Source of the DNA: Aporhodopirellula sallentina SM41
GTDB lineage: Bacteria > Planctomycetota > Planctomycetia > Pirellulales > Pirellulaceae
Direction: 5' to 3'
Length of the DNA stretch: 32,715 nt
NCBI RefSeq assembly: GCF_000346505.1
Contig: NZ_ANOH01000214.1
Location: 1 to 32,715, forward strand
Shown piece by piece: positions 7,671-16,466 of this stretch. The notes under the pieces are model-generated. The model searched no databases, had not been told where the DNA came from, and saw nothing but the letters and a program-made list of their open reading frames with translations. Every line of letters begins with the position of its first letter. Positions within the stretch are counted from its first letter, which is position 1. The position numbers were made by a program, and so were the translations under genes.

Positions 7671-8722
7671 GTCAAACAAAGGCAGTTGTCTTTACGATGT
7701 TCATCTGCTGTGTAGGCCTCGCAATTGTTGAGAACAAACGACAGCAACCCGCAATCCCTCAGTCGTCTTTGGTCAGCACTTGCAAACCGTCGGCTCGTTT
7801 GACAATTCGTGCTCCAGGGCGAATCACGGGCCAGACAGAAGAAATCGAGTTACAGCCGCAAGTGATAGAACCGATCACCGAAATCCACGTTCGACGAGGT
7901 GATCAGGTCGAAGCGGGCGACCTGCTCGCAACCCTTGACCGAGACGCAATGCAATATGAACTGCAACTTGCTTCCGCAATGGTTCAGCAACGGCAGGCAG
8001 AATTAGAACGTCTCGAGAATGGTGCTCGACAGAGTGAAATCGCGACTGCGAGACTAGAGTTTGAGGCAGCGACTGCTAGGCTAGACAGTGCATCGGCACG
8101 ACTAAAACGCGCACTCAGGCTGAACAAAAAAACAGCGATAAGCGAGCAAGAACTAGAGGAAATCCGGTTCAATCACGCATCGCTGAAAGCATTGGCGGAG
8201 GCATCGCGAAATCGACTCACAACACTCGTCGCTCCCGCAAGAGCGGAAGACCTAAGCGTCGCAGTCGCGTTGGTTCGTGCCGCTGAGGCAAACAAAATGC
8301 TCGCTCAAGAGCGACTTAGTAAGACCGAAATCCGTGCACCGGTCTCAGGGACAATACTCGAAATTAACGGCCAAATAGGGGAACTAGTAGGCGCCCCAAA
8401 TTCCCCTCCTCTGATTGTCATGTGCAATGACAAGAACCAACGAGTGATTGTGGACATCGATGAATTCGATGCGTTAAAAGTGGCGTGTGGCCAAGGTTGT
8501 GAAGTAAGCAGCGACAGTGCGGAAGGGGTTATCGCACTCGGCAAGATCGCAGAAATTGAACCTTGGATGCAGCCAAAGGAGATTTACGGGCAGTGGGCTG
8601 GGGAACGAAACGATACGTTTAGCCGCCGCGTTTGGGTTGATCTCGAACCAGATAGTATTCATCTCCCGATAGGCCTTCCTGTTCAAGTGCTTATCCATAT
8701 CGAAACACCTCATTCAAAGTAG
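7667..8722 (+). CDS. Periplasmic adaptor (membrane fusion protein), HlyD/DevB-like
   Basis: A 351-residue adaptor with an N-terminal anchor (about 5-21). A biotinyl-lipoyl half-domain follows (ITEIHVRRGDQVEAGDLLATLDRDAMQYEL, about 71-100). A long coiled-coil hairpin comes next (about 100-205, rich in A/E/L/R), then the second lipoyl half (LSKTEIRAPVSGTILEINGQIGELV) and a beta-barrel domain. Such proteins link an inner-membrane ABC pump to an outer-membrane exit duct. No TolC-like gene is nearby, so the outer-membrane partner must be encoded elsewhere or be the Wza-like protein. The gene overlaps the ATPase gene by four bases. Confidence 0.85.
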   Translation: MSQTKAVVFTMFICCVGLAIVENKRQQPAIPQSSLVSTCKPSARLTIRAPGRITGQTEEIELQPQVIEPITEIHVRRGDQVEAGDLLATLDRDAMQYELQLASAMVQQRQAELERLENGARQSEIATARLEFEAATARLDSASARLKRALRLNKKTAISEQELEEIRFNHASLKALAEASRNRLTTLVAPARAEDLSVAVALVRAAEANKMLAQERLSKTEIRAPVSGTILEINGQIGELVGAPNSPPLIVMCNDKNQRVIVDIDEFDALKVACGQGCEVSSDSAEGVIALGKIAEIEPWMQPKEIYGQWAGERNDTFSRRVWVDLEPDSIHLPIGLPVQVLIHIETPHSK

Positions 8723-8783
8723 CTCCGCTACGCCAATCTCACATGAGACCATTCTTTGCCAGCGTCCTGAACCAGTCTTACGC

Positions 8784-8816
8784 AACGTGGTGCCATAGAT
8801 ATCCGCATGGCACGTT
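8784..8816 (+). terminator. Possible hairpin after the exporter operon
   Basis: GTGCCAT (8790-8796) pairs with ATGGCAC (8807-8813) across a ten-base loop, and AAC/GTT could extend the stem if three bases are bulged. There is only a short T run behind it, so this is a weak terminator call. Confidence 0.3.
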
Positions 8817-9000
8817 TCGAAAGAAGACAAGAGATTTGCAAGGGCTAGATGTGGTCGACCTGCATACCGGTTCACTCGCATAAAATATCGAGCGGATTGG
8901 CTTCGCCTTGTCGGCAATCAATTACAATCAGCGAGATACCGGCAGAAAGCAATTTCGTCGGTAGTTTCTGTTGCTTGTTTCCACGAGAGAGAGCCGATTG

Positions 9001-9669
9001 ATGTCGATGCGATTGCTGACGTGTTTTTGCTTTGGTTTGGTTTCCTCTTTTCTGACGCTGCAATGCTCCAGTGGTTGTGCAAATGAAACGCTGGAGTCGG
9101 ACGCCGTAGCCTCCCCGGGGTGGATCTCGCTTTTTGATGGGGAGTCGTTGGAGGGGTGGGAGAAGGTTGGGAAGGACGATAGCTACTGGGAGGTGGTCGA
9201 TGGGGCTTTGACGGGGTCGGGTAGTCAGTCGATGCTGGTTTCTACGAAGGGGCCATACAAGAATTTTCGGTATCGTGTGGAAGTAAAGATCAATGACGGT
9301 GGGAACTCGGGGGTTTACTTCCGTACGACGCGTAAACCGGGGTTCATGGATGGCTACGAGGCTCAGGTTGACAGCACGCATCGCGATCCGATCCGCACCG
9401 GATCGTTGTATGGGTTCTGTCACGTCTATCGGCAACTGGTCAAACCGGACACATGGTTCACATACGAAATCGAGGTTGCCGATTCCGTGTGGCGTGGACG
9501 TGAGATGACTCGAATCCGAGTAACAGTCGATGGCGTTGAGCTTTACGAATACATGGATTTCGACAAAACCTACCCCGCCGGTCACTTTGCTTTTCAACAA
9601 CACGATCCAGGAAGCAAGGTGCAGATTCGCAAAGTCGAAGTGATGCCGCTCGAAGATCCTGTTAAGTAG
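9001..9669 (+). CDS. Secreted DUF1080 (3-keto-disaccharide hydrolase-like) protein
   Basis: A 222-residue exported protein. The start ATG 9001 has GAGAG about nine bases upstream and opens a signal sequence (MSMRLLTCFCFGLVSSFLTLQCSS...) that ends near a Cys. The remainder is a concanavalin-like DUF1080 domain: WISLFDGESLEGWEKVG, YWEVVDGALTGSG, FRYRVEVKINDGGNSGVYFR, GYEAQVD, GSLYG, and the closing GHFAFQQHDPGSKVQIRKVEV. Planctomycetes carry many copies, often with sulfatases and Gfo/Idh/MocA genes. Relatives have been assigned to 3-keto-glycoside cleavage. The first ~100 codons use more G and T at third positions than the rest. It is convergent with the Bat operon. Confidence 0.85.
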   Translation: MSMRLLTCFCFGLVSSFLTLQCSSGCANETLESDAVASPGWISLFDGESLEGWEKVGKDDSYWEVVDGALTGSGSQSMLVSTKGPYKNFRYRVEVKINDGGNSGVYFRTTRKPGFMDGYEAQVDSTHRDPIRTGSLYGFCHVYRQLVKPDTWFTYEIEVADSVWRGREMTRIRVTVDGVELYEYMDFDKTYPAGHFAFQQHDPGSKVQIRKVEVMPLEDPVK

Positions 9670-9765
9670 TTTCTGCAGCCGTTGATGCCCCATTGCTAGA
9701 CTTCGATGGCGCGAATCCTGGCGAATTCAATTACAGGGATCGAACACGTCAAATTTCAAAATGCC

Positions 9766-12447
9766 TTAGAGACGGCGGTTGAATATCAATCGCGTCTCGG
9801 CTTGCGGAACCCAGCATCGACGTCCGTCGGCCAATTCGATTTCCAACCAATCCTCTCGGCGAGATCGAACGTGAAATTCGAGACCGTCATGTAGTGATTC
9901 GTTGAACGCGGTGTTGTACGTGTAGGACGGGCCTTTGCGTCCGTAGACCTCGGAGACAATCACAACGCCTTCGCTTCCTGAATACTGATAGGCGTTCACG
10001 GCGAGGCCTGCCGTCGCCACGACAACGACTGCAGCAACAATACCGCCGGCCTTGGTAAAGAGATTGCGATAGCGTTCGTGAAGCAACAGGGTAGCGAGTA
10101 GCGCGAACCAAGCCAGCACCATCGCGGCACAGATCCATCGCAGTGGCAGCGATCGCAACCGGAAGGAACTGCCGCCCTCGAGCACGTCTACGGTCAACGC
10201 ACGTGCGGCACGCAAGTTCTCTCGCACGTCCTGATCAAACGGAAGATAGATCTGGGATTGTCGATAGCAGGCAATCGCCCGACCGAGTTCTCCTGATTGG
10301 AACCACGCGTTTCCCGCGTTAAACCAAGATGCTCCCGATCGTGACTCCGTTTCCGCAGCGTCTTCGAACTTCAACGCCGCCTGTGTGTACAGCGCATTAG
10401 TTTCAGGCAAACCGGGCGTGGACTCCAAAGCCTGATCGAAAAGGTTCTCAGCTTCCTCCCACTGCGACGCCTGCGCCGTAGATGAAACAAGCGCCAACGC
10501 GATTGTCAACATCGCAGGCATCTGCCGGAATTTGCGGAACAGCCGGTCGGCGAGATGATTCAAACTTGGAATGGCAAAACCAGGCTTCTGCTCCGAGAAA
10601 TCCAAACGATCCGATTCGTTATGGAGCTGTTCGATCAGACTGATCTCGTCGTCGGAAAGATCGAGTTCTGCTAATCGTTGCCGTGCGTTGCCATGCGTCC
10701 ACGCTTCCTCCGGCACGGAGAATCCGGTTGCCAAGAAACTGCGGAACGCAAACCATTTTTCCTGTGTCCCTTCCGGGATGCTTTTGAGACGTTGGTATGC
10801 GAGTGCTTGACGTCGGTAGCGGGGATCAATGGCCCGTCGCCGTCTCTCTCTCACCCATGGGAGCGCGACCGCGTATACCGCTACTCCGAGGGCTAACCAA
10901 ACAAACATGTACTCCGCCAAAACGCCAGCAAGTCGATTCATGAAGTCAGTCATAATTGTTGGTCGTGCGTTGTGCCAGATCCCGTCAGGTTGTTCGGTGA
11001 GCGTTGGTTCCGTAATCAATCTCCGTACGTCGAAGAACTGATTGCCTTCATAAGGATTGACCTTCAAAGGTATCGCAGTCGTTTGAAGGTCGCGGTACTC
11101 CCCGCGTTCGCTATCGAAGACAGGTATCTGCAAGGATGGAAATGCAGTCACGTCGGTTGTGAGGGGACGCACTCGTGCGCGAAATCCGGTTCCGTCGGGA
11201 TACCAAGTCCGGCCGAACTCCGGCGAAACGTGAAATCGTCCTCGCAAACTCCGCTGAAGAGTCAGCGGTTGCAATTCCAGCATTCCATGAGGCGCGTCGC
11301 TGCGAATCCTCAAATCCACCTCCACGACCTGCCCGACTTCCAGTTCACGTTTTGGGATCGAAACTTCGATCTCGCAAGGTGTGAAAAGATTACTGAACCT
11401 TTCTGATCGGTTGGCTGCCGGCAGTGGTTTGACTTCGATCGTCAATGGAGTCGATTCCGCATAGACGCGTTCATACGAAGACAGCGACGACAAGGGCTCG
11501 AAGAGTCCGTTGTTGTAGTAGGCAGCGTACGGAGCGAAGGCACCACCGTTACCGTTCCTCAAAGCAATTTCCAACCGAACGGCAGGCAGCTCGAATCGTC
11601 CGGGCTCACGAAAACGCACAAAAAGAGGAAACCGCACATCGCCAAATTGTGACGGCTGCTCTTTGGGCGGTTGTCTTTCGACGATGATGCGCCGGCCGCC
11701 AAATGGCATCCCCATCTGGTTGTCTTCTTCCGCGGTGCAACGCGGTATGACAACTTCCACGTTATCGTCATTGAAGAATGGAGGAAAACAACGCAGCGAA
11801 CGAAACCGAGTCGTCTGTTCACGGCTCGACCATGATACGTCGATGCGAAGCGGTTCTCCCACAAACACGGATTGGGACGCGGGAGTCAACTCGAAACTCA
11901 TCTCTTCGCTGCGCTGCGGTTCACTAACGATGAACTGCGTGCTAGGAGTGCGATATGCGATCGACTCGGAAATAAATTCCAGACTCGGGAATGTACAGAG
12001 TCCCGCGTGGCGCGGCAGGAAACGAACAACCGCTTCATGAGCCTCGCCACCGCGACCTTTCGCAGCGATCGAAATATCGATGACCGAAACATCGTCATCG
12101 AAGGGGAATTCTTCCGGTTGTTCAACCGACTCGGGAAGTGGCACGGTCGCCGTCGCCACAACATCGGTGAACCACGTTTCCTGATCGAACTCGAGCGTTA
12201 CCTCTCGCACCTCCCTTTGAACCGCCTCTTCGGAATCCGCAGACGATGCTTCATCCTGGGCGGCTGAATCGGAAACCTGTCCGGGAGGGGGCTTTGATGC
12301 GGCGGAGTTGTCTTCTTGCGCCCACGCAGAAGGCGTGGCCAACACCAACACGACAAGAACGTTCGCGAGTGTTTTCAGCGTCGAGTGAAGCCTACGCAGC
12401 AACGAGCGATTCACGTCATTTCGAATAAGCGAGAGGAGATAGATCAT
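9766..12447 (-). CDS. BatD/BatE-like fusion membrane protein (BatD, TPR, SH3-like)
   Basis: An 893-residue protein and the last gene of the operon. It starts with a signal peptide ending AWAQ, then a BatD-type region of beta domains (about 75-480; SQSVFVGEPLRIDVSW, VEVDLRIRSDAPHG), and a membrane helix (about 508-530). A cytoplasmic-type helical stretch follows, then a second signal-like segment (643-661, MPAMLTIALALVSSTAQAS), TPR helices (about 670-735, GASWFNAGNAWFQSGELGRA), two membrane helices, and a C-terminal SH3-like domain (KGPSYTYNTAFNESLHDG, DWLEIELADGRRCWV). This is BatD joined to BatE. ATG 12447 overlaps the upstream TAA by one base (TAATG). A TTG two codons earlier is less likely. 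Bat proteins were linked to aerotolerance in Bacteroides; the molecular role is unknown. Confidence 0.8.
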   Translation of the reverse strand: MIYLLSLIRNDVNRSLLRRLHSTLKTLANVLVVLVLATPSAWAQEDNSAASKPPPGQVSDSAAQDEASSADSEEAVQREVREVTLEFDQETWFTDVVATATVPLPESVEQPEEFPFDDDVSVIDISIAAKGRGGEAHEAVVRFLPRHAGLCTFPSLEFISESIAYRTPSTQFIVSEPQRSEEMSFELTPASQSVFVGEPLRIDVSWSSREQTTRFRSLRCFPPFFNDDNVEVVIPRCTAEEDNQMGMPFGGRRIIVERQPPKEQPSQFGDVRFPLFVRFREPGRFELPAVRLEIALRNGNGGAFAPYAAYYNNGLFEPLSSLSSYERVYAESTPLTIEVKPLPAANRSERFSNLFTPCEIEVSIPKRELEVGQVVEVDLRIRSDAPHGMLELQPLTLQRSLRGRFHVSPEFGRTWYPDGTGFRARVRPLTTDVTAFPSLQIPVFDSERGEYRDLQTTAIPLKVNPYEGNQFFDVRRLITEPTLTEQPDGIWHNARPTIMTDFMNRLAGVLAEYMFVWLALGVAVYAVALPWVRERRRRAIDPRYRRQALAYQRLKSIPEGTQEKWFAFRSFLATGFSVPEEAWTHGNARQRLAELDLSDDEISLIEQLHNESDRLDFSEQKPGFAIPSLNHLADRLFRKFRQMPAMLTIALALVSSTAQASQWEEAENLFDQALESTPGLPETNALYTQAALKFEDAAETESRSGASWFNAGNAWFQSGELGRAIACYRQSQIYLPFDQDVRENLRAARALTVDVLEGGSSFRLRSLPLRWICAAMVLAWFALLATLLLHERYRNLFTKAGGIVAAVVVVATAGLAVNAYQYSGSEGVVIVSEVYGRKGPSYTYNTAFNESLHDGLEFHVRSRREDWLEIELADGRRCWVPQAETRLIFNRRL

Positions 12448-14633
12448 TACCAATCTTTCTCCACGTTGGCTTGATTGCTCTTGGCACGCTGCTGTTGCCG
12501 AAACTGCAGGCTGCCTTGCTCCTCCATCAAGATGTCCTCGACGCTGTAGTTCGGCACAGGAAGTGGTTGCATAGCGGATCCGCTCGCAAAATCTCCCTGC
12601 CCTTGCATGGACGACATCATGGCCTCTTCGGATTCACTGGCTTCCATCATCTCGTCGTAATCGGCTTCGTCGTCCCACTCGCCTTCGTCAGAGTCGCTCG
12701 AATCGTTACTCGATAGCATCTCGATGATTTCTTGAATCTTCCGAATCGCGATGAGTTGCTGATCCCGGCTTTCCGGCCAAGTGCTGCGTTGCTGAAGTTT
12801 GCCAATCGCTGAATACTGAGCCGCAACGGCTTCGTCCATCAAACGCAGTGGTTCCTGAAGCACGCTCACTTCGGGTGGTTCATTCGATCGTTTCGAAATG
12901 GCGGAATCGGACGACTGTTCAGCGTCAGGGTTCGCCAGGGATTGGTCGAGCGACTGCATGATTTCGCGGATCGACACGCCTTCCTGATGCAGATTCTTTT
13001 GCGTCTGCATGAACTGTTGCGATTCGGTCTTCGCGTCCACGGTATCAGGCGGCGTCTTTTCTTGTTGCTGATTTTTCGATCGCGAATTGCGGCTGGGACG
13101 ACCTGGAACCGACTCTCGCAATTCAGTCTGGTTCTCTTTGAGTTCTTCGAGCAGTTTCAGTAGGTCTTGCATCTGCTGTTGGAGCTGCTGCTGACGCTCA
13201 TCCTCCTCCTCGATCTGCGCGATGTACTCGGTGATCAACGTTGCCGTGGGGTCCAATTGCATCGCGGCTCGTTTGAAGTTCGAATTCATACGGCACGCTT
13301 CGAGGAAACGGATCTGTGCAATTCTCGCCTGAGAAAGTGCTTGGCGCGGATCTGCTTCTGCTTGCTCGGCAGCAACCGAAAGGTGACACAAACCTTCATT
13401 GAAATGAACGACCGAGGCTTGCGCAGGGGTAAGAGCGGAATCCGAATGAAGCGTCCCGTAGATCTCCAGTGCATCCACCGCTTTTCCGTCGCGTTGTAGG
13501 GCGATGGCTTGGTCAAATGGACTCAATGCAGCGGGATCCTCACCTCTCGCGATACACGAGAACGACAGAGAGACGACAAAGACGATTAAACTCGCCGGTG
13601 GCGTAGCGTCCGGGCGCACAGAGAATGCCCCGCGACTTGCTTGCCGGTTCGAGGAAAACCATTTTGCGAGTTCACCGGCAAGCAATGCAGCCAATGCGAT
13701 TGCGATCAACAGCGGCCCGACTTCACGATAGACGACGTAGGTCTCACCTCCCGACGTGCCCGCGCTGGGTTTGTCGAACGCGTATCGCGAGTATTCACCG
13801 GCCAGATCAAACGCGGAGGTTCCCGCCGAAATGTAGGTTGCGTCATCCGACAATCTCGCCAATTCACGTAGGCCCGTCTCGTTCAGTTTGGTAATCACGA
13901 CTTGGCCTTCGTGCTTCAAAACTGTCGGCTCTTCCGAATCGGATTCGATCGGGATTCGCGAACCGGATGTGGGATCTCCGATACCGACGATGAGCAATCC
14001 GGTTTCGGTTTCTTTCAGCGGTTCGGCCACCCTCTGGTTTTGATCGCCGTGTTCTTCGCCGTCGGTCAGAACGACGAGATCCTGCATACCTTTGCGTTCA
14101 GATTCGAAAACGTTGTCGACGCTTTTTTCAGTCGCTGAAAGCAGAGTCGTGCCACCGAAATCGACGGTTCGCGGTGTCGCCTGATCGAGCATGTAGCGAA
14201 CAAACTCATAGTCGTGCGTCAACGGACAAAGGATATTCGCACTACCCGCGTAGACCACCAATGCAACTCTCTCGGAACGAAAGCTGTCGAGCGCGTCGCG
14301 GATGCCGTTCTTAGCCGCTTCGAGTCGCGAAGGAAACGCATCTTGAGCGAGCATGCTTTGCGATACATCCAGTGCAAACACCACGTCACGTCCGCTCTGC
14401 GTCACCGAATGCCGGCGAGGCGAAATTCCCGGACGAGCAACCGCGAGAAGCAGCAATAACAACGCGAACAATCGCAACCGGTCACGCCATTTCGAAGAGG
14501 GCAGCGTCGAACCTCCGAGTTTTCTGCCCGCATGCAGACGACGCAGCGCCGCACGTCGAATCAACCATCCGACGGGAATCCATATCGCCAACAAGACCAA
14601 CAGGGCAGGATTTTGAAACGCAAAAAAGCTCAT
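12447..14633 (-). CDS. BatB/BatC-like fusion: VWA domain protein with TPR and coiled coil
   Basis: A 728-residue protein. Two membrane helices (about 8-25 and 50-66) precede a von Willebrand A domain whose MIDAS motif DVSQS sits at about 86-92, with LTDGEEHGD later. A third helix lies near 300-320, then a second hydrophobic signal-like stretch (about 345-362, SLIVFVVSLSFSC) introduces TPR helices. A Gln-rich coiled coil (about 475-500) and a very acidic stretch follow, with a conserved-looking end VEDILMEEQGSLQFRQQQ...VEKDW. This is BatB fused to a BatC-like part. The start ATG 14633 overlaps the stop of the upstream VWA gene as ATGA. An upstream extension to 14711 is read through the neighbour gene and rejected. 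Confidence 0.8.
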   Translation of the reverse strand: MSFFAFQNPALLVLLAIWIPVGWLIRRAALRRLHAGRKLGGSTLPSSKWRDRLRLFALLLLLLAVARPGISPRRHSVTQSGRDVVFALDVSQSMLAQDAFPSRLEAAKNGIRDALDSFRSERVALVVYAGSANILCPLTHDYEFVRYMLDQATPRTVDFGGTTLLSATEKSVDNVFESERKGMQDLVVLTDGEEHGDQNQRVAEPLKETETGLLIVGIGDPTSGSRIPIESDSEEPTVLKHEGQVVITKLNETGLRELARLSDDATYISAGTSAFDLAGEYSRYAFDKPSAGTSGGETYVVYREVGPLLIAIALAALLAGELAKWFSSNRQASRGAFSVRPDATPPASLIVFVVSLSFSCIARGEDPAALSPFDQAIALQRDGKAVDALEIYGTLHSDSALTPAQASVVHFNEGLCHLSVAAEQAEADPRQALSQARIAQIRFLEACRMNSNFKRAAMQLDPTATLITEYIAQIEEEDERQQQLQQQMQDLLKLLEELKENQTELRESVPGRPSRNSRSKNQQQEKTPPDTVDAKTESQQFMQTQKNLHQEGVSIREIMQSLDQSLANPDAEQSSDSAISKRSNEPPEVSVLQEPLRLMDEAVAAQYSAIGKLQQRSTWPESRDQQLIAIRKIQEIIEMLSSNDSSDSDEGEWDDEADYDEMMEASESEEAMMSSMQGQGDFASGSAMQPLPVPNYSVEDILMEEQGSLQFRQQQRAKSNQANVEKDW

Positions 14634-15658
14634 GGCACCGTCCGTAACCAAGTGGCTTCGATAACGAACGCGGGAATCAGCGCGAACAATGCCGCCAAGA
14701 GCGGTAGCCAAAACAATTCAGCAATTCGCGTGTAGTTCCGCGTCACAATTCGCGACTGTTCGAGTTGATCCACTTCCGCGTAGACCGACAACAAGGAGTC
14801 GAAGTCAAACGCGGTTCGAAACAACCCTCCCGTTTCGATCGCGATGTGCTCGAGAACCCGTTCCGCCTCGGATAAATCATGCGGCATTGACGCCCCCGGA
14901 CTAGTCGGTGCGTGATCGCCGAGACTGATGCAGTAGACGCGGCACCCCCATTCTTTCGCCAACCCCGCGGCTTCGACCGGCAAGTGCTGACCGGAGTTGT
15001 TCTCCCCGTCGGTCAGAAGAATGATCACCCGACTAGAAATTTCTCCCTCGAGACTGCGGCGTTCGCGAACTTCAGGATCATCCAACTGTTCTAAACGCGC
15101 CGCAGCGACCGCCAACGCGTCACCGTACGCGGTGCCGTCTTCGTTCGGACGCTCTTGAATCTCGAGCGATCGGACGAGTTGCAATAACGCGTCGTGCCCA
15201 AACGTTAGCGGGCTGCGTGTATCGGCGTAGCGAGCAAACGTGACTAGCCCCAAAAGGTCCCCCTCACGTCCACTCAGTTCGTCACCGTCACCCGCGATGA
15301 ATCGTTCGACTAATTCCTTGGCGACCTCCATACGTGTCGTTTGTTCTTGATCGGACAACTGAATATTCATCGCCATGCTGCTGCTGACATCAATCAGCAA
15401 CTCAATCGCGATGCCTTCGTTGACCTGAGTCGTATGTGTCGAACCGGCTTGCGGACGGGCTAACGCAACCACCAACAGTGTCATCGCGACCACGCGAAGC
15501 GCAGGTGGAATCCAAAGATAGCGAGCCCTCCCGGAATGGGCATGGTTCCATAACTGCAACGATGGCACAGCAAGGGTCGCGCGGCTGCGCTGCCATGCGA
15601 AGGTTGCGATCGCAGGCACAGGAAGGAGCAGCAAGAACCACGGATAGGCAAAACTCAT
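14630..15658 (-). CDS. BatA-like VWA domain membrane protein
   Basis: A 342-residue protein with the BatA layout: an N-terminal BatA helix (about 5-22, PWFLLLLPVPAIATFAW), a second helix near 55-68, a von Willebrand A domain with MIDAS motif DVSSS (about 88-92) and a LLTDGENNSG strand, then a C-terminal membrane helix (about 315-333, FWLLPLLAALFALIPAFVI). VWA domains bind a divalent ion and mediate protein contacts. MoxR-family ATPases are thought to remodel or activate such proteins. Both ends overlap the neighbouring genes by four bases (ATGA), which indicates coupled translation and a shared complex. Confidence 0.85.
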   Translation of the reverse strand: MSFAYPWFLLLLPVPAIATFAWQRSRATLAVPSLQLWNHAHSGRARYLWIPPALRVVAMTLLVVALARPQAGSTHTTQVNEGIAIELLIDVSSSMAMNIQLSDQEQTTRMEVAKELVERFIAGDGDELSGREGDLLGLVTFARYADTRSPLTFGHDALLQLVRSLEIQERPNEDGTAYGDALAVAAARLEQLDDPEVRERRSLEGEISSRVIILLTDGENNSGQHLPVEAAGLAKEWGCRVYCISLGDHAPTSPGASMPHDLSEAERVLEHIAIETGGLFRTAFDFDSLLSVYAEVDQLEQSRIVTRNYTRIAELFWLPLLAALFALIPAFVIEATWLRTVP

Positions 15659-16464
15659 GTCCGCACCTCCGCTTCGATCATCGCAGCCAAATCAGCAGCA
15701 GCGCGGTTCTTCGCATACAAAGACCGTTCGATCGCGGAGCGTGTTTGGGAAGACAATTCGAAATTTGAATCGTGCAGCAAAGACTCTAGCTCGCACTGCG
15801 TCATCTCCCCCGACCTCAATCGCTCAATTTGCTCTTCGGGACTCGATTCATCGGGCATGGATTCAACGACCGCTATGGAACGATGGTTCTGGCGTATCAA
15901 CCAAAAGAACAACGCCACAGCAACAACACCGAGAACTGCTGCGACCGTTCCGGCGAACTGCGTCGATCGAGTTTCGCCTTCTTCGTCTAGCGGAAACGGC
16001 TCCGGCGTGCTCGACAGCCCGGCCTTTTCAAACGGCAGCACCTCCAGTCTCAGTTCGGGTAGCTGCATTTCTTCTACCCCGCTCGTTGTGGTCAGCGAAA
16101 CGAAAGCGTCGCCAACAATCATTGTTCCGGATGCGACCGGTTGAAAGAGCAGACTCTCTCGTTGCCGGTACCGGTCACCGTCGATTTCCACCGGGACTTT
16201 TTCAACGGCAATCGAATGCAATTCTGAATGGGATGGCACGTGCAGTTCGAACTGGCCCCATTCGTCACGAATCATCTCGACACGAAACTCAACGACGTCA
16301 CCCGGACGAGCTTGCTCCGGGTGAAAGCTCGCAACGATCCCGTGTGCGGGCCCGGCGTAATCCTTATCATCGCCAGCGTTTTCGGATCCCAACGACGGTG
16401 TGGCAACGCCACCTGAGAAGGCAAGGAGCCATGCAGCGAAGATCGCTTGAAAGAGTCTCGCCAC
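15655..16464 (-). CDS. Small BatD-like / DUF4381-like membrane protein
   Basis: A 269-residue protein between the DUF58 and BatA genes. It begins GTG at 16464, which is preceded by a perfect GGAGG six bases away. A signal peptide follows (VARLFQAIFAAWLLAFSGGVA). A single beta-sandwich domain resembles one BatD unit (VASFHPEQARPGDVVEFRVEM, then FQPVASGTMIVGDAFVSL). One membrane helix comes next (about 170-190), then a cytoplasmic helical tail (PEEQIERLRSGEMTQCELESLL). I recognise position and layout rather than a close family, and no catalytic motif is visible. A longer frame to 16575 lies inside the DUF58 gene and is not needed. Confidence 0.68.
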   Translation of the reverse strand: MARLFQAIFAAWLLAFSGGVATPSLGSENAGDDKDYAGPAHGIVASFHPEQARPGDVVEFRVEMIRDEWGQFELHVPSHSELHSIAVEKVPVEIDGDRYRQRESLLFQPVASGTMIVGDAFVSLTTTSGVEEMQLPELRLEVLPFEKAGLSSTPEPFPLDEEGETRSTQFAGTVAAVLGVVAVALFFWLIRQNHRSIAVVESMPDESSPEEQIERLRSGEMTQCELESLLHDSNFELSSQTRSAIERSLYAKNRAAADLAAMIEAEVRT

Positions 16465-16466
16465 GC

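Noticed and set aside
12480-12500. Sigma-54-like sequence TGGCACGCTGCTGTTGC
   Set aside because: Spacing between GG and GC is 12 bases instead of 10, and it lies inside the coding end of the BatB/BatC-like gene.
14634-14711. Upstream extension of the BatB/BatC-like protein
   Set aside because: The added residues are read through the end of the BatA-like gene. The ATGA overlap at 14630-14633 and the membrane-helix start MSFFAFQNP fit much better.
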